Below, one piece after another: positions 1 through 14,092 of a stretch of 64,000 bases of DNA (its first letter is position 1; every line of letters starts with the position of its first letter). A model generated the notes under the pieces. It had not been told where the DNA came from, made no database searches, and saw only the letters and a list, made by a program, of their open reading frames with translations. Source of the DNA: Burhinus oedicnemus (taxonomy: Eukaryota > Chordata > Aves > Charadriiformes > Burhinidae); the NCBI GenBank assembly GCA_008921705.1, contig VFFE01007215.1, positions 4,170,026-4,234,025 of the forward strand, in the 5' to 3' direction. The position numbers and the translations under genes were made by a program.

Positions 1-3000
1 AAGTTCCTGTAACTCCAGAAGGTGTCATGGCTCCTTGTGCTTTGTAGCAGCTGATGGATTGAGATGTGACTAGACAAAACTGGCATGCCTCAGCAAACTC
101 TGGGCATTTTGTGGTATCTTGAAAAAGGCAGCCAGGTGCTGAGGTGAACATAATGCACTATATGACCCAAAAAAGATTTCCCATTCATAAATATTGGTAC
201 AATTTGTAAAGATGCAGATCTTAAGTGTGGGAATCCTTAAACAAATTTCTCCATCTAACAACCTATATGAAAGGGAGAGATTTTAATATCCAGGCCTGAG
301 GAGGGAGAGTTAACGCAACTGGACCAGTTAATGAAAGCTGTAAGCATTCACAGACCTGCATGGTAATCCAGGACGTTGGCTGCTTCCCCCATTGCCAAGA
401 AACTGAGAACTGTCTCTCAAGGTCTGCATCCCTCAGTTTGGTTGCTACCTTCAGATCTGCTGTCTGCTGGAAAACATCACATGCAACCACTTCTTCCTAG
501 ATGCTGCTTCCACAAAAAGAGTGCGTTTTCAAAACAGCAGCATGTATTTCTTACTGATAATTTCAGGTTTGAGCAGAAGTGTTGCCCAACCTACGCTTAA
601 TGGACACAGAGTCTGGTGAGCATATGAGCTATCGTGTAGGTGTTACACAACCGAACTCAGTGGAATTTTTATCTCAAGGGATCTACGCCAGTTTACATCA
701 GCTGAGAATCCAGGTTTTTCTATATTCCTTTCTTATAACTTTACAATAGAACAACATATTCCATTTTTCTTATTTGAGGGACAGTGGTACTAACTGGGCA
801 CTCGAAGTACTTAATACTGCATTTTGCCTGAATCATTTAGTTGTACTCTAACACTTTGTTTTCAAATTGAAACACCAGATTTGTCCTCGTAGCCAGGACA
901 CGAAGACAAACTATCAAGCCACCCTGCTGTATATAGTTGTGAAAACATAAATTAACCTCAGGCACAGTTATTTGACTGCATTTCATGACCCTTTTTAAAA
1001 ACATTAATGAATGTTTAAAGTCTTTTCCCCATGTGGCTAACACTCTGTTAGTTCAATGCTAGATAAGACGCCACCGTTTTGCTTTATCACTTGAAAAAAC
1101 ATTGAGACAGAACCCCAGCTGATTCTCAGGAGATGACAGCCCTCTACATTTATGCCAAGAAAATTAAGACCAGCATGTTTGTGACAGCTAAATATAGATT
1201 TTGGACAACCTTTTCCAAAGGAAAGGTACGTGATTAAATAGTTGCTCAAGAACACTATAAATGCACAAGCAATTGTATTTTTGACTAGGTGAAAAGGCAA
1301 TGATTTCTGAAGCTTAAATGTATTAAGCAGTTGTTATTGTATGATTAAGACACTTACAGGCTGCAGTTGCATGCATTTACCTGTCTAGTTTGAAGGCAAA
1401 AGGGTTTGACTTTTTTATTTATATTACGGTGTGGAAGAAATGAAAGGACAGACAAGGAAGCCTTTGTATTTCTCTGTATATAGCCTTAATGTCTATCATT
1501 CTTTGCAATTTAAATACTACATTGCAAACAGTGGGGAAAAGAATGACTATTCTGTTTAACACAGGGACATTGAAATTTTTTTTTGACAAACATTTAGAAC
1601 CACAAGTAGAAAAAAAGGCATTAGAAAGTCAGCATAGGCCAATTATTCCCACACAACGATGACAGACACAGTTCCTTCCTCTGTGACAGACAGAGGTAAT
1701 CAGTCTGGAATTCTGATTATCTCTCTAATCTAATTCCATGTATTCTCTTACTGTATACAAAGTACTATGCAGCATCATGTATAGAAAAAGTATAATAAAT
1801 ATCATATGGATTAGAGAAATGTTCACAGGCAAACAGAAAGCATCTGATTCTGTGGGCCTGCCTTCGCTTGTAAGGAAGGAAGGATAAAGTCCAGCTGCGA
1901 GTGAAATTCTCCTACAGACGCTGTTGTGCTCCAGGCCCTGGGATTGATGCATTTGGTGTTTAAGTTGTCAGTTCTGGTCACACAGCGACTTTCTTGGCTG
2001 ATCTGCAACAAAGGCTAGCAGAAAAGATCCACTACACTAGTTCTGTATCCTTTAATGAGTGATAAAGAGAAGCAGGTTTTGCTTTATAGAAGTTTTCAAT
2101 TTTTTTTCTAAAAATGCTTTTTCCCCCAGACCGCACACAAACATTTTACTGTTCTTTACTCTATTTTGTTCAACTTATCAACCGTGATACGTATTTATTT
2201 GTTGCCACAAGATTGCACTGGGCAAATTTCTCTTTTGCTCTTTCTTTCCTAACCTTAAACTTGAGGCACTCCCATGTTAAAGGCAATGCTTCCTAATTTC
2301 AGTGTACAGGTTCTTGACTGTTTGGACCTATGGGATCCCTCAGTGGTACATTACAAGGATTTTCCTTTGCTAATTTCTCAAGGCTGTCATACAAAGTGGG
2401 TTAGATAAAAACTGTGCAGAATAATTTAGATAAATTTTTAGTGATGCGTGCCAAAGGATTTGTGTTGCTGCTACGGAGAATAAAAGAAAAGGTTAGCTAT
2501 TTGTCACAGACTTCTTTCAGGTATTTTAATTCTTTTATCACAGTGGTGCAACCAAATGTGTGGGGACACCCGGGCAACAGTGCCTTTGCCAGATAGACTG
2601 TGTCTGCACCATGGGTACCCCCTCTGCAGTTCAAGTACCAGTCAGCCTGTGCAAAGCACACCTCTTGAGAACTTTTCTTTTGAGTGGGGCACAGGGACAG
2701 GCTATTCTTTACCACAACTAAGAGAAGCTATGCGAAAAGACATTTTAGAAAGCGGTATTGGGCAGGTCTGTGTACCCTAGTGTGGTCTCTCTGTGCTTCC
2801 AAAAAGCTCTTTGAAAACGGGGGTCCAGATGCGCACAATTTATTCTGTTAATGTTAGGATTGCTTTTCGCAATTTAGTGACAGAAATCCAGCAATACCCA
2901 GTGAAAATTACTGCAGAACTTGCTGGGTTACTTACAGACTTCCCTGAATCACATTCTCAAAACTGAGAATGATGGAGGTAGTAAACATGCTTTCTTGTGA

Positions 3001-6000
3001 CATAAATTTGAGAGCAGGATTTCAAATGAGTTATTGTATCTTCCCCTCCCTCCCTAACTATTTGTTCTCTAGTACACTGGATGCAGGATAAGCTTTATCT
3101 GTATACTGTAGATATGAATCCAGGTGGGAAATAGAAATTACAAAATAAGCTACCTGGAAACAGATTCTGTTCTTGCTATGATTGCTTTTGTTTTCCTCTT
3201 CAGATTTTGCCTTGTTCCTCCTTACCTCTTTTATCCTCATATTTGTCATCTTTTAATCCCATTTTCATCTCTTCAGCCTCCATTGGAATCAATGGATTTA
3301 TAGTGGAGCTGGAAAAGGCTTGGCTGAAGATGCTCTGCAGTCGTAGGCCATGTACTGGTGACACATTGACTCTCCCGGGATTTTCATTACTGGTGTGGTC
3401 TTTTGTTTTAGTCGTACATCTCCTTCCTATCTTCTGTGCCCACCCTCTGTCAATATCCTGATTATCAGGGCACGTTAATTTGTGTTATATCCATAAGGCC
3501 ACAGGCCTTGCTTTTCGTGGTATTGTATTAGCAGGCTACTCTACAATCTCTGTGGGACAGACAGTTGCTGACTATACTAACATCTACTTAGTGCAAACTT
3601 GGTTCTTGCCATACTTGATTTTGTCTTATTTAGAGTTTTCTTTATAGATACTTGAAAGAAATCTGTAAAATTGATTATCTGGAGGTAAAACTTCCATGAC
3701 AGCCTTAGCATGAGTCTACTATCAGAAGAGCAGCTTGTATTCATGTAAACTTATACAAGCTGTGTTATGAGTTGCTTTGACATGGATAGCAATTGTCTCA
3801 TTCTGCAAGGGTGCACCTTAATGCAGGATTCCAAACCTTCATGGAGACAACAGATAGATCCTCAAACCTTCTGCATTTTCTTTTGCTATGAGTACCTACG
3901 GGTACTGGAGTCTACTTATTTGAAAGCTGCAATTTTTAAGTTGCAGCCTATAGTTACTACTACCTTTAAAAATCATTGTGTATTAGAAGCTAGGTCACAG
4001 CAAAAGAGAACTTTTGAAAAACCCTGAAAGGTGCATGCCTGCCTCTGTATGCATCCAACTATAACTTAAGATCTGGCTTTTAACCTTTGTATCACTTTGT
4101 CTTGTTTATATATTTTACTGTTCATCCAGGAGATGTGCTAGAACATCACCAGGAAAAGCTCTGTTACAGCTTAGTGAATAAACCTTTCACTAACCTGGAG
4201 GAATTAACCATGGGATAAGAGTTAATTGTCTCTGAACTTCCTTGCCAGCTGTGAAGACCCAAGTAAAAATACAAAATATATATACCGTGGAAGTGGCAAT
4301 GGGCAAAAAAATCTGATTTATGATTTGGATGTCAGACCTAAGTAATATGATATGACAGGGCCTATGGTTCTTTGTTATAATTCATAGCTACAGTAACAGT
4401 AGGCACAAAATCTAAAGCACAGGGCTGTCAGCCAATTAGCTGTGAATTAATAGAACTTCACTGAAATATCAGAGGCAAAGACAAAACACTAAAATGTTTT
4501 ATATATGTATATGGTATACTTACATGTGCTTCCTACCATACAGTCCATGTCCCTGTACTGTGTATTCTAGCCTCTGCTCTCCGAACACTGATTCACCAGT
4601 GACATCACTTGATTTCTCCTTCCTATTTTCTATTACCTGATGGAACTCATAAATCCTGAACCCCGAAACTCTGCTGCATTACACTCATTGCTCCCACAAT
4701 TCTTACTGTCAACTAAATGATGAGAATCATAAATTTCCTGCCATGAATTTCTGTGTGTTAAATTCCCGAATGGGGATTATAACACAACGGGATTACTCAA
4801 TTTCTTGTTCCTTTTCATAGCTATGAATAATGAGTTTTAATTTAAAATAAACAGGTAGGGTCATCTGAAGTATGTTTTCACAGGTTTTCATAGGCAGTCT
4901 TAACCATTACATCTCTGTGAAGATGGAACACTTAAGTGTTTAATGCCCTAGTTTACCTCTTTAAAAAGCGATGAAAACTGTTACATTTGACACTGGGATT
5001 TCATAAGGTGACTAAAGTAATTAACACCCAAATTCCTCTGGCTCAAAAAGGGAATCATCATTAAGACCTTTTTGACTATTTCATTTTTACAAAAAATGTG
5101 CTATTACAGAATTGCTTTAACTTATAGATGTTAATAAAATGTTAGCGTTATATCATATTAAAGCATGTAATAAAATGTGGAGAGTGCAGGAGCCATCTGC
5201 CTTGTGAAAACCCTGAACTAGACCTGACTCCCCAGTGTCCATGCTGGTGGTCAAGCCTGCTGCTATTTGAAGGCATTCCCCCATGAATTGGTGACAGGAT
5301 GAAGCAAATCTTCAACAACAGCAGGCGTGGGGAAATGAAATCCCCTTCCTCCCTGCTAAGCGCAGCTATGAGAAAACAGAACTGACTGTAGAGTCAAATT
5401 TCTGTTGATATCTGTAAAATTTGCTGCCGTTGCTAAAACTTTACATTTTGTTGCTAAAATGCCACTTTTTCTACAACGAGAGAAAAAAATAATCTTGTAC
5501 CTCTCAAATCTAATTTTCTACAAATGTCATTAGCTGTAGATTTCCCCTGTTATCTCTTTCTGTTGTAGCCAAGGGGAAGAAGAAAAATCTTTTTGGTCCT
5601 TTGGGTCCGTTACCAGGGGTGTTCATAAATGAATGCTATCTCTTCAAGAAATGTCACGGTCAGGAATTATGTTCACATGCAACAGACAATAAAGGAAACA
5701 ACACCAGTGGCAGGCCATTACTACAGATCCTTTTTTTTTTTCGCAGCATGCCCCCCTGAAAGTGATGGCGATAATGAAATATATTTAAAAATAATAACTC
5801 ACAATGATGACAAGAAAACCCTCAAGCCTCATTTAACATCTGACTTTATTGGCCCACTACCTTCACCATTTACTATACTGTGAAAATCTTGGACGACAGC
5901 CCAAAAAGGCAAGTCACAGTTGTATTCCTAAAATAACGGAAACATGAGCTGAGTGGTTTGATATTCACCAGCCAGTGAAATGAAACTGAAGAAAATTGGT

Positions 6001-9000
6001 TATTAGAAGACCACTGCTGCTATACACCAAAATCTCCCATGGAGGCTATTTGGAGGTAGGAACAGAGAGGTAAGGCTTTTGAGAAAGCACTTCTGCCCTC
6101 AGGCTGATCTTTCTCTGAGTGGAGAATAACTCCCTGGCTTCAGGGACTCTGCACTCTGCAGCTACACCATTGCTCAACTTAAAATCACTTAGGAGAGCAT
6201 CAGCTAGAGATACCCGAATTTGCTCTGAGATAGCTCCTGTGTCTACGTGGCACTGGAAAAAACCTGTGAAGAGGTACCCAAGCTGGCTTTGAGAAAAACA
6301 GTACCCCTTACAAGAATGGCATGTTTCAAGACAAAACAGTAGCACAATCATTTCATGTCATCTCTGGTTAATTCATTGCTGTGCTTGGGGCTCCTTGCTG
6401 TGTTTTTACTCCTGCCGCACTTTAGTGGCTGGTGTACATGCTGGGCACCTGTGGCCTGAAACCAGCTCTTTACCTTCTCGCTGCTTCAGAGGAGCCTTGT
6501 CCTGCAGTGAGGAGGTGGGGTTGTTCGTGCTGGTGGGGCGAGGCATGGAGAACAACCTTGTTGTCACCCTGTGCCTCTTTAGGAAGCCAAATCAAAGTGT
6601 GCAAAGTTGTGGATTTGTGTTTTTCACTACACATAAAATATGTACAAAACAAAGAAACCTGTGGAGTGCTGGCTGCAATTAAAGAATAATGCAGTTTATG
6701 GAGTAGTACGTACAAATTTACTTTTTACTGATCTGCAGAGGGGGTATTTTTAGTCTTGTCCTTGGGGAAGGTGGCAACGCCTTATACCTTTCCTGATGAC
6801 TTGCTTATCTGGCAGTGCTCTGCACTGGCTCTCAAAGGAAAATTTTCGACTACTTACATCTCAATAGCAGTTTAGTGTTGATGATGGTGCTCGCTCTTTC
6901 TCACTGGTCTCCCTCAGGCAGGTGGAGTGACTGCGGCCCCCTCTGAACGAGGGACAGGGGAGGATGCTCTGACGTTTTGCGCTATGCAACGGTGCGTTTG
7001 AGTGTGCTGGAGAGATGAAGGGGGAAGAAGGGGTCCATGCTGTAGTAAACCTGCTTTGATAGGTTTCTTAGAGATAACTTGTATATTGGCTGCATGGTAT
7101 CTGACCCATCGATTGTGTAGCAGTAGCAGCAGCAGCAGGATATTCATGCACGTTATCACTAAGAACTGGGTAAAGCCATGCTCAGGGAGAGCCTGTCATA
7201 TATGGGGAAAAAAACGTTCTTGTTATTTGTCAAGTGTTTAGCCAAGGAGGTGGTGATGGCTTGTTTAAATGGATACATATATGTATATATCCTGGTATCT
7301 GGAGAAACAAATATTTTATTAACTGTGGTGTTCTTTTTGTGAGTGAGTTTTCATATTTTGCTTTCCGTCCCCAGAAAACCCCAGTAAACAGGGATTATGT
7401 GCAGCAGGGAGATGGGATTCCATCCTGCGGAAGCTGCTGTAAATAGGAATTATGTGAGTGAATTATGCAGGATGTAAAACAGAGGAAATGGAACAAAGTA
7501 GCAATAGTCACTTTGGAAGGCTTTAATTATCTTTAGACAGCAAAACCAGTTGTTGTTACAGTTTATGGCTCAAGCTGAGCCAAATCCCTTTTGCACCGTT
7601 TGTCCAAAGTGGTAAGAGTGAGAAAATGAGAGCACAGAATAGCCTCTAAAGGCATTTTCTTTGCATGTAGTTGTCAGAGAATGTACGAGTCAGTAACAAT
7701 AAGACTATAGAAAAGAGAACATTTGAATTCCTTTCCCTAATGTTTGCATATTCGTTCCCAAATCATATATTTAAACATTATTGTTTCAACAACAAAATTA
7801 AGTCCGCTGTACTACACAGAAAGAAAAACATGTGTGTATACCTGAAATGAAAGTAAAACTCCATCCTAATCCACTATAATGACCAATGCATATGTCTGTC
7901 CACAAAGTGATAGATTAAGCTCTTCTAAATATTTGCAGTTTCTTCTGATGAAGTTTAAACTGGTTCCAGATCTTATTAAACTTTTTCATGTTCTTCTCTA
8001 GGTTATAAATTACTTCTTCACATGAAGACGTGACTGCAAAATTCATGTAAACATTCTAACGCTCCCAAGATGAATGCAACAGCAGCGATGTCATAAAATA
8101 TATTCATTACTTATATTTGTTGTTGGTTATTGCTAGGAAGGAGTAATCTAATGTTTACTCTTTTTTCTACCACTGCAACTCTAGGTGAAGGTCTTATTTT
8201 TTTCATTGGGGGCAGGGAGGGAATTCTTAGCAATAAAATATTCCCAGACTCCCATGTGTGTATATTAAATTTCCTCTACTGACCCAGTTGCATGTGTTGG
8301 AAATTACGATTATTTTGCAGTTAGATGCAGGAAAAATGTATTGTCTCAAGCTCAGAAAGTCTGAATGTAGAACTTCTTTGTTGATGACTTTTGGTCTGTG
8401 CTCTCTGGTCACAGGTGAAGATAGACTTGAGAAAAAAAAAGATACAGCTCAGATATTCAGTTTGCAAGGAAGCAGTGCTCTGGCGCTCTGTGTTGTGGGA
8501 AGAGAAAGAATGTGGCTCTGGTTCATGTGGATAACCCTGTGTTGACTCTAAATATCAGTACAGAAATCAAGAGGGGAGAAAAACAAAAATCAAATCCAAT
8601 AAAGCTTCATGGAAACCAAAAGTTAAACTGTGATTTCACAAGTCTGAAGAGATTTGCAGGGAAAGGCCTCTAAGGAGGGAATTGTAATTTTTTTCCTGTT
8701 CATTTGGTTTTTCTCCAGTTTTAACTTCTTGTCTCAGGTTTTTGTACCCTTTGCCATGTTATCTTGCTTAGAAATGACTAAAGATAAATGAGATTAATTA
8801 AAATTTGGACTGACAAAACCAAAATGCTTGTTTCTCTATCAATATCAAATGCATAAAAAAATTATCATCTTTAATGAAAATATTTTAAAATTTGACACAG
8901 TTTCTATGTTCATGAATCAGTATAATATTTGTCTAAGATTTCTCTCAAAAGGTTTTTCATTAGATGTTTAATTCTCAAGATAGTTTCATATCTTTTTCAA

Positions 9001-10104
9001 GATTTTCTTTTATGGAAATATTTTGACCGATAACTTAAAAATACTGAATGTTTAGTTTCAAAATTGGATCTCTAGCTTACTGTAGAACAGCTTACCACTA
9101 CTTCTCACATTAAACCAGGTTCTAAATTCATACAGCATGTATACACCATCTCATGCAAAAGTTTAATATCTCTTAAATTACATTGTAATATATCTCTTCA
9201 TTTATTTGTATATAAAACACTTTTAAGTCCAGTTTTCACCAGCATGACAATCACAACCACACTTAGACAAGCTGTGATTTTTCTGACTGCTTGTATGTAC
9301 TGTTCTGACAAAGACGACTGGCATTATATTGGCCTTGGATAAGGGCTGTTCACCAGCTGCCCAAGTTTCACAGAGGGCATGCAGGGAGATGCCGTAACTC
9401 GCTGGCTGAGAATGGGACTACAGCTCTCATAGAAAGACTTTAGACCCCACGTGCTTTGCAGAAAGATAGAGAAGTGTGCTCACACTTAAGGCAGTCTTGA
9501 AGATTTCTCATGTTGTCTGCTTATGTATCCTGGGGACTTTGGATATCTAAGTACTGCTGGCCAGGATGGTAATCTAAGACCTCTCCATCTGTGTGTTGGT
9601 CTCACGAAATTATTTTTGCTTACGCTTTAAAAACACAGACTTATTAACTAGACTTTTTGTTCACTAGCTTATTTTTGTTTCAGGCCTTCATGTTTGTTCT
9701 ATGTATCTATCTTTTATTTATATTAGAGATGGCTAGCCAGAGCCATGAGAATAGTTTGACTGAATTTGTGTTAAGAAACTGTCTTTACAGAAAGAATAGA
9801 TTCTTTACAGGTAGGACTGTTCTAATTTTCTTATTCCCTAGTAGATGGTACTTGAATCAGACCCCTTTTTTCAAACTAAAATGAGGCAGGGAATAGGTAC
9901 AGACAGGCATTTATATAAGTGAGAGCTGAAGTGATGTAGCTGAGGATCTGGGCAAAAAGCCTATGAAAAACGGTGTACAGTGGCTCTGGCAATACTCCTT
10001 GGAATCCTTTTCAAAATTCCTTGAAGTACTGACTTCATCTTACTCTGCTTTGTTCTAGTGTCATTTAGCACTTGTTTTTTTTTCGTAGGCAATTGCTTCT
10101 CTAG
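1..10104. other. unassigned AT-rich non-coding DNA
   Basis: No gene, RNA gene or recognisable mobile element was found here. All open frames are short (about 100 codons or fewer), lack recognisable motifs and are of the size expected by chance in AT-rich DNA. Small local features are an imperfect AGC-repeat run at 7118-7139 and a long pyrimidine tract followed by AG at about 5731-5747 that resembles a splice acceptor. The stretch could be intergenic or intronic; the sequence does not decide. Confidence 0.6.
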
Positions 10105-10563
10105 CCCACTGCTATATACATGAAACAACCAGTTTATGAGTGGAGTCCAACAGTTTTAGCATTCAGAAACTGTGTTGAAATAATACAGTGGCAAAGCAAG
10201 ATGTTGTTTGTTTTTCATGGCTTGGAGCAAACTGAGAAGCTAATATTGGCAAAAAAAGGGAGCCGTGTTAGAGCTTACACAGGAACAAAAATGAGGTATG
10301 GGAAGATTTCAACAGAGCAGAAATGGCATCACTTACTGCTTAACATAGATCAGTCTGGAGGAAATAGTCTGACTTTTGTCAAGTTGACCAATCTTATTGA
10401 AAACAATCGACACTGTAGTGTAACTAGAGTTGTCATGGATAAGAATACCTGTGAAAGATCCAAAAGCAACCTTCTGATTCATACTCTTATCTCAAATGGA
10501 ATGGTAGTTTTTAATTCAGTGTACAAAATCCCTTTCTCTGAATTTCAGACCACCATCACTTGA
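10105..10563 (+). other. unassigned 147-codon open reading frame
   Basis: An ATG at 10120 opens 147 codons, the longest frame outside the CR1 repeats and the N gap. The frame is open from just after a TAG at 10102-10104. The product is basic and mixed in composition, with no signal peptide, membrane segment, repeat or domain that I recognise. It ends about 100 bases before an old minus-strand CR1 piece. A T-rich tract ending in TAG at about 10072-10088 could act as a splice acceptor upstream, but no matching donor stands out. From stop-codon frequency in DNA of this composition, a frame this long is expected a few tenths of a time by chance in 64 kb, so it may be meaningless. No function is proposed. 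Confidence 0.15.
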
Positions 10564-10661
10564 GAGTCTCACAGAGCAGCAGAACCCCAGAGGTGTGCAG
10601 GGACCTCTACACCGTCCAACCCCTCGCTCAGAGGAAGGTCAGCTATAGCAGGGGGTTCAGG

Positions 10662-10972
10662 GCTGTCTCCAGTTGTGATGTGAATATCCCCAAGGATGGA
10701 GGCTCAGCTCCAGAGTCTCTCTGCTTCACCACCCTCAGAGCAGAAAAGCTTTTTCCTTATGTTTAAACAAAACTTACTATATCCCAATTTACGCCAGTTG
10801 CCTCTTGTCCTGTCACTGGACACCACCAAGAAGACACTGGGTCTGTCTTCTTGCTGAGATTCCCCTTGAGCCTTCCTTTAGCCAGGCTAAATGATCCCAG
10901 GCCTCTCCTCATGTGACAGGTGCTTTAATCCCTTAACTATCTTCATGGTGCTTTGCTGGACTCTGTGTCCAT
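10662..10972 (-). mobile_element. CR1: old CR1 LINE fragment (ORF2 C-terminal region)
   Basis: Read on the minus strand this is the degraded 3' half of CR1 ORF2. Recognisable blocks on the plus strand include CCAAGGATGGAG (about 10690), TTGCCTCTTGTCCTGTCACT (about 10798) and TTGCTGGACTCTGTG near 10953, all in the order expected for an inverted CR1. It lacks the 3' tail and carries many substitutions and indels, so it is older than the other CR1 copies here. Not coding. Confidence 0.85.
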
Positions 10973-13900
10973 GGTTAACCCAGTTTTACTGCTTACACTG
11001 GGTTTCTACTCTAAATTAAGCTCCAGGTATAACTTACTTTGTTGCTTACACCAATAGGGGCTTTGTTTCACAGCTTGAAGTATTTTTAAGTGGTTTTTTG
11101 CAGTTATAAAACCACGTAGCGATGCTCTGTGGAGCAAGTACCCGGCCATAAATGGTATTGGCAAGCCCTGAGCTGCTGATTTCCAACATTCCCAAAAATC
11201 TGCATGTACTATCGGCAGCATCTGTGATCTGTTTCAGGGAAGTGGCCACCTTTGTAAACCCAGGTGTGGCTCCTTATTGTTCAGAGTGCCTTCATCAAGA
11301 AGGGTTTGACTTAGCAAAACCCAGGCTTGCTATGTACTTGCACCAGAACTGTGCTGTTGTGGCTGCTGTGGACAATTATTCACATCAACACCATCCACCA
11401 TGCTGCTGTCCTGCTCTCATCATTAGCAAGGACACTTCCTAAACATTTTGGTAGCCTCTGTGGTTTCAGAAGAAATTGAAGTCCAACATAGACATTTCCC
11501 TGGTGACTTTCCACAGACACTGAATAAACTAGGAGTAAATTTCCTTTCACCTGTTTTTTTACTTCTATTAAATACCTAGGAGTGTACTTATCTCACTGAA
11601 CCTCTGATCCTTTAAAATTAAATTACCCTCTCCTGGTGAACCAGATAAAAAAAAAAAAAAAGACCTTGTAAAGCAGAACAATCTTAGCTTGTCCTGGTTT
11701 TCCTGATTAAGCACTATTAAGATGAATGCCCTCCCCCATGTGAATTATTTACTTGAGGTCCTCCCTGTTCTACTGCCCTTCAGTTATCTGTAAAAGCTGC
11801 AAAGTGATTTGTTAACGCTTCTGTGTGTTTTGGAGCTTGAAAAGAATTGTTTCAAATGTAAACAGAGCCCTGCCACTAAACTCATCAAAACTTTTCCCCC
11901 ATAAGTTTATCTTAAAATGCAAATGGGATGCTAGTGTCCCAAAAAAACCAACAAAACAAAAGAAAAAAAAGCCACCTTTGTTTTGTAAAAAGATATTCAA
12001 TTTGGGAATTTTCAAAAGTAGAATAAAAGTTCGTTTTATTGAGCTTTAGCACAAAAGTAAAAGTCTTGCTGACCAGCATCTTAATGCCCAGGCAAAGCAC
12101 AATACCTGACTATATAGTTGTGTATCACTTTTAAACATGCAAAAATGAAGCACTTGATCCTTATGAGACAGACCCAAACGTCAGCCATACACACAGGTAT
12201 TAGTTCCTCTGATCCTTGGGTTTCCAACATGTCACTGATTTTTTTTATGCATTTCATGCTGCAAATCCCACAGTGAAATTCCAGTGCATATCTTCCCTGT
12301 ATATATAATGAAAAAAACTGCTTAAGTATACTTTCATGCAACCCTTTGTATATTAAGTTATAGTGCAGGCATTTAGCGCAATCTCAGTTACAGTTAAATC
12401 ATAGGGCATTTTCTCTTTCAGGATGATATAGAAAGTGGTCACTGATTGCTATTAAGATAATATTAAATCTACTAATAGTAAGGTTTGCCCTCATCTGAGG
12501 CTCTTCAGTTTTATGAATGAGGACACTGCGTTACTCTGAGGATAAAAGCCAGGTAGTACTCGGAACTAACTCGCTAACCAGCACTGTAATTGTACATGCC
12601 AGGATAAATTTAGGAGTCTTGTTTTACTGTCTAATCAAACACTGTGGCTTAATCTCCCTCAAATAGGTGCCTGGCTAGGGATCTCTGAACTGCATGTTAG
12701 CCTGCCTCTTTGTAGAATCTTTTAGACAGAAAGCTCTCTCCTATATTTCTATTTATATGGAAATATATAAATATAGCTTTCTACCTCACTCTTAAGACCC
12801 ATGTGGAAATCTTATGTATAAAAATGCTTCTCTGACTGTTTATACTTTCTGCCGTCATTGGTGCAACCCCTCTTCAGAGGGGAACGTGCACCACAAGCAG
12901 CAGTGGCAGCTGTGACGCTTCTGCTCGGATTCTCACAGCAGACGGTGCTCTTCTGTGCTTATCACAGCTTGGTTATTTCACCCCAAGTTTAAAGATCCAA
13001 CCTACCCCAAGTAAATATTAAGAAGAAATTTGATCGACTGAGGCCTAGTGACCTATTTAGAGAACTCATCATTTTCACCCTAAAGTAATGCCTCTGTAAA
13101 TTGAAAAGTAAGTTTGTCAGTTAAGGGGTTCAGTAATTTTTTGCTTTGAATGTAATCATTCAGGCTTGCATTAGTCATGGGGGTTTTTTTAAGTCGTTAA
13201 TATAGGACAGAACTTTTGACTAGAGACAGCTCTTTGACGACTGAAAATCTTTTCCGTCACTGGGATAAGTACCTAACTTGAATTGCATTCTGCTACAGGG
13301 GCAGTAAAACTGAAATACCATCTCAGGCACAGTCTGTGTCTGAGACAATGCCCTCAACTAAAATTGTAGAAAAATCCAGTAAATTGTGGAAAGTCCTACT
13401 GCCTACTTTCAAGAAATAGAGTAGATGACTCGGATATTTCACAAAAACATTTCCTAAAAGTTAGTAATGACATTGGACTAACTCCCATGAGTAGGAGGAC
13501 CTGCAGGTTTAGCTCTGTGGTTTTACATAGTACTTATTTATAAGAGATGGAACAGAAGTTTGCTCTTTTTCCCTATAAGATGAATGCGTGGCATAAGTAT
13601 TAGTTTCTTCTTATTATTGTGATTTTAGAGCTATATTTATTTAGATAAGGATACAATTAAAATGTGATGATATAATCCAAGCAAGTACTGGAAAGCGAGC
13701 CTTTTGATTGTCTCTTTATACAGGGTAATGTAGCAGGCTATGTTTTTAGAAATCAAAGTGATTTGTGAGAATCTATGAAATCTAGAATAGCACAAAATTG
13801 TTTAAAAAAGGTGAGAGCTGCCATTGTTTTGCCAAATGACATGTTTGATTCTGCAAGTTTAACAAAAGCCTGATGGATTAAATTCTCTTCAGTTTAGTTC

Positions 13901-14092
13901 TACTTGGTATAGTAGTACTTAGGGTACCCTTTGGAAGAAACTCTGTGGGCTTAGCAACACAAAGAAAAAGTTGAAGACAAAAGAGTAATAAATCCACAAC
14001 TGTTTCTCCTAAGTCTCCATCCTATTCCACTACCTATTCTTTTTCTTCCTATTATGAATAAAATAAAATCTTAAATTACGAATGTATATCAG
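10973..14092. other. unassigned AT-rich DNA
   Basis: No gene or mobile element was recognised. It contains a run of 15 A at about 11647-11661 and a short GC-richer patch at about 12850-12950. Open frames are short and without recognisable motifs. Confidence 0.6.

Noticed and set aside
5629..5883. 84-codon frame after a T-rich tract ending CGCAG
   Set aside because: The acceptor-like signal is good, but there is no recognisable peptide and no donor: the frame simply ends in TGA. Not enough to call an exon.
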